A stretch of DNA of 64,000 bases. Origin: Blepharisma japonicum (lineage: Eukaryota > Ciliophora > Heterotrichea > Heterotrichida > Blepharismidae). Positions 63,604-64,000 of this stretch are shown in pieces (the first letter of the stretch is position 1; each line of letters opens with the position of its first letter). The stretch is taken from positions 124,001 through 188,000 of the forward strand of contig CATKHK010000003.1 of assembly GCA_949751835.1 (NCBI GenBank). The letters are read 5' to 3'. The notes beneath the pieces are model-generated. The model saw nothing but the letters and a program-made list of their open reading frames with translations. It was not told where the DNA came from and searched no databases. Both the position numbers and the translations under genes were made by a program.

Positions 63604-64000
63604 CTAATACCTTGGTTTATTGAAAATATATCTCACATCCTCAAAAGAGCGGCAAGACTCATATTTGTATAATTCTTTGCAATAGTCAATCAGACTTCTC
63701 CATTTAGGGTTACTTGATAAACAAGCTTCATTCCCAATAGCATACATTCCATACTTTGCTCTGCTGATAGCTACATTCATTCTTCTCTCGTCTCTGAGAA
63801 ACCCAATTCTTTCAGATCTGACAGTACTAAGAATAACTAAATCGACTTCTCTCCCTTGAAAACCATCAACTGAACTGACTTCACAATTTTTTTTCCATGA
63901 ATTTCCAAACCTGTAATATAATAAATCTTCAATATACCGAACTTGTCCTTTATAAGGAGAAATAATTCCTATGTGAGCATTCGTATTATATGTTCTCTTT
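63604..64000 (-). CDS. Upf1/Sen1-like SF1 helicase, array copy H4, 5' part outside window
   Basis: The last 131 codons of another helicase run from the window edge to a TAG at 63604. Visible motifs are HIGIISPYKGQVRYIEDLL, NSWKKNCEVSSVDGFQGREVDLVILSTVR (motif V region), ERIGFLRDERRMNVAISRAKYGM (motif VI) and EACLSSNPKWRSLIDYCKELYKYESC. The LVILSTVR segment is closer to H2, while RRMNVAISRAKYGMYAIGNE is closer to H1/H3. The frame is intact as far as seen. The array therefore continues past this window. Confidence 0.9.
   Translation of the reverse strand, partial: KRTYNTNAHIGIISPYKGQVRYIEDLLYYRFGNSWKKNCEVSSVDGFQGREVDLVILSTVRSERIGFLRDERRMNVAISRAKYGMYAIGNEACLSSNPKWRSLIDYCKELYKYESCRSFEDVRYIFNKPRY

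Noticed and set aside
1-64000. CRISPR arrays, rRNA or tRNA genes
   Set aside because: No regularly spaced repeats, rRNA-like blocks or cloverleaf structures were seen by reading; a covariance-model scan could not be run.

Overview
This window looks like somatic (macronuclear) DNA of a heterotrich ciliate, most likely Blepharisma. Two signals read directly from the sequence support this. First, conserved reading frames run straight through TGA, often at positions where the protein family has tryptophan, for example before a kinase HxDxKPEN loop, in a K+ channel pore and in WD40 blades, while real ends are TAA or TAG. Second, the introns are only 15 or 16 nt, all begin GTAA and end AG, and removing them restores known protein families. 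Stentor also has tiny introns but uses TGA as a stop. The DNA is AT-rich, genes are dense and sit on both strands, and many genes are 40-100 nt apart.

Layout. 1-4,030: a truncated hypothetical gene, a CaaX-ended hypothetical, SKP1, a PLAC8 protein and a secreted GPI-type Cys-rich protein. 4,051-9,965 (all minus): an SK-like K+ channel, the replicative helicase subunit MCM7 and a cyclic-nucleotide-binding protein. 10,045-13,027: a tandem duplication of an ECH1-like dienoyl-CoA isomerase gene with its flanks. 13,065-19,160: a protein kinase with DFN instead of DFG, V-ATPase subunit H, an EF-hand protein, proteasome alpha4 and a ciliary EFHB-like protein. 19,439-31,000: hypothetical genes, a B-box/kelch protein, two tandem kelch-like paralogs with N-terminal acylation signals, and an intron-split COPI-associated membrane protein. 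31,497-38,967: a CDPK, a second double-CNB protein, an LRR coiled-coil protein, an ankyrin protein and a dual-specificity phosphatase. The last two converge and share their stop codons. 39,282-51,089: small hypotheticals, UBTD, a second PLAC8 protein, an ABCG half transporter, an acyltransferase-3/NRF-6-like protein, mitochondrial bL35, a WD40 protein and a DHHC-type acyltransferase with an HHHC active site.

51,361-52,600 is a compositionally odd stretch with no convincing intact gene. From 52,641 to the end of the window is a tandem array, all on the minus strand, of Upf1/Sen1-like SF1 helicases: three complete genes of 838-894 aa, one gene cut by the window edge, one truncated chimeric pseudogene and one heavily decayed C-terminal remnant. 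The three intact genes and the larger pseudogene carry the same TTCCCGAA motif (gene strand) about 40-75 bp upstream of the ATG. This array is the most distinctive feature of the window: a gene family expanding and decaying in place while keeping a common promoter element.

Most other genes are housekeeping or signalling genes: ubiquitin/proteasome, replication, V-ATPase, fatty acid oxidation, Ca2+ and cyclic nucleotide signalling, and cilia. Neighbouring genes do not form operons. The only clear functional grouping is by local duplication (ECH1, kelch, helicases).
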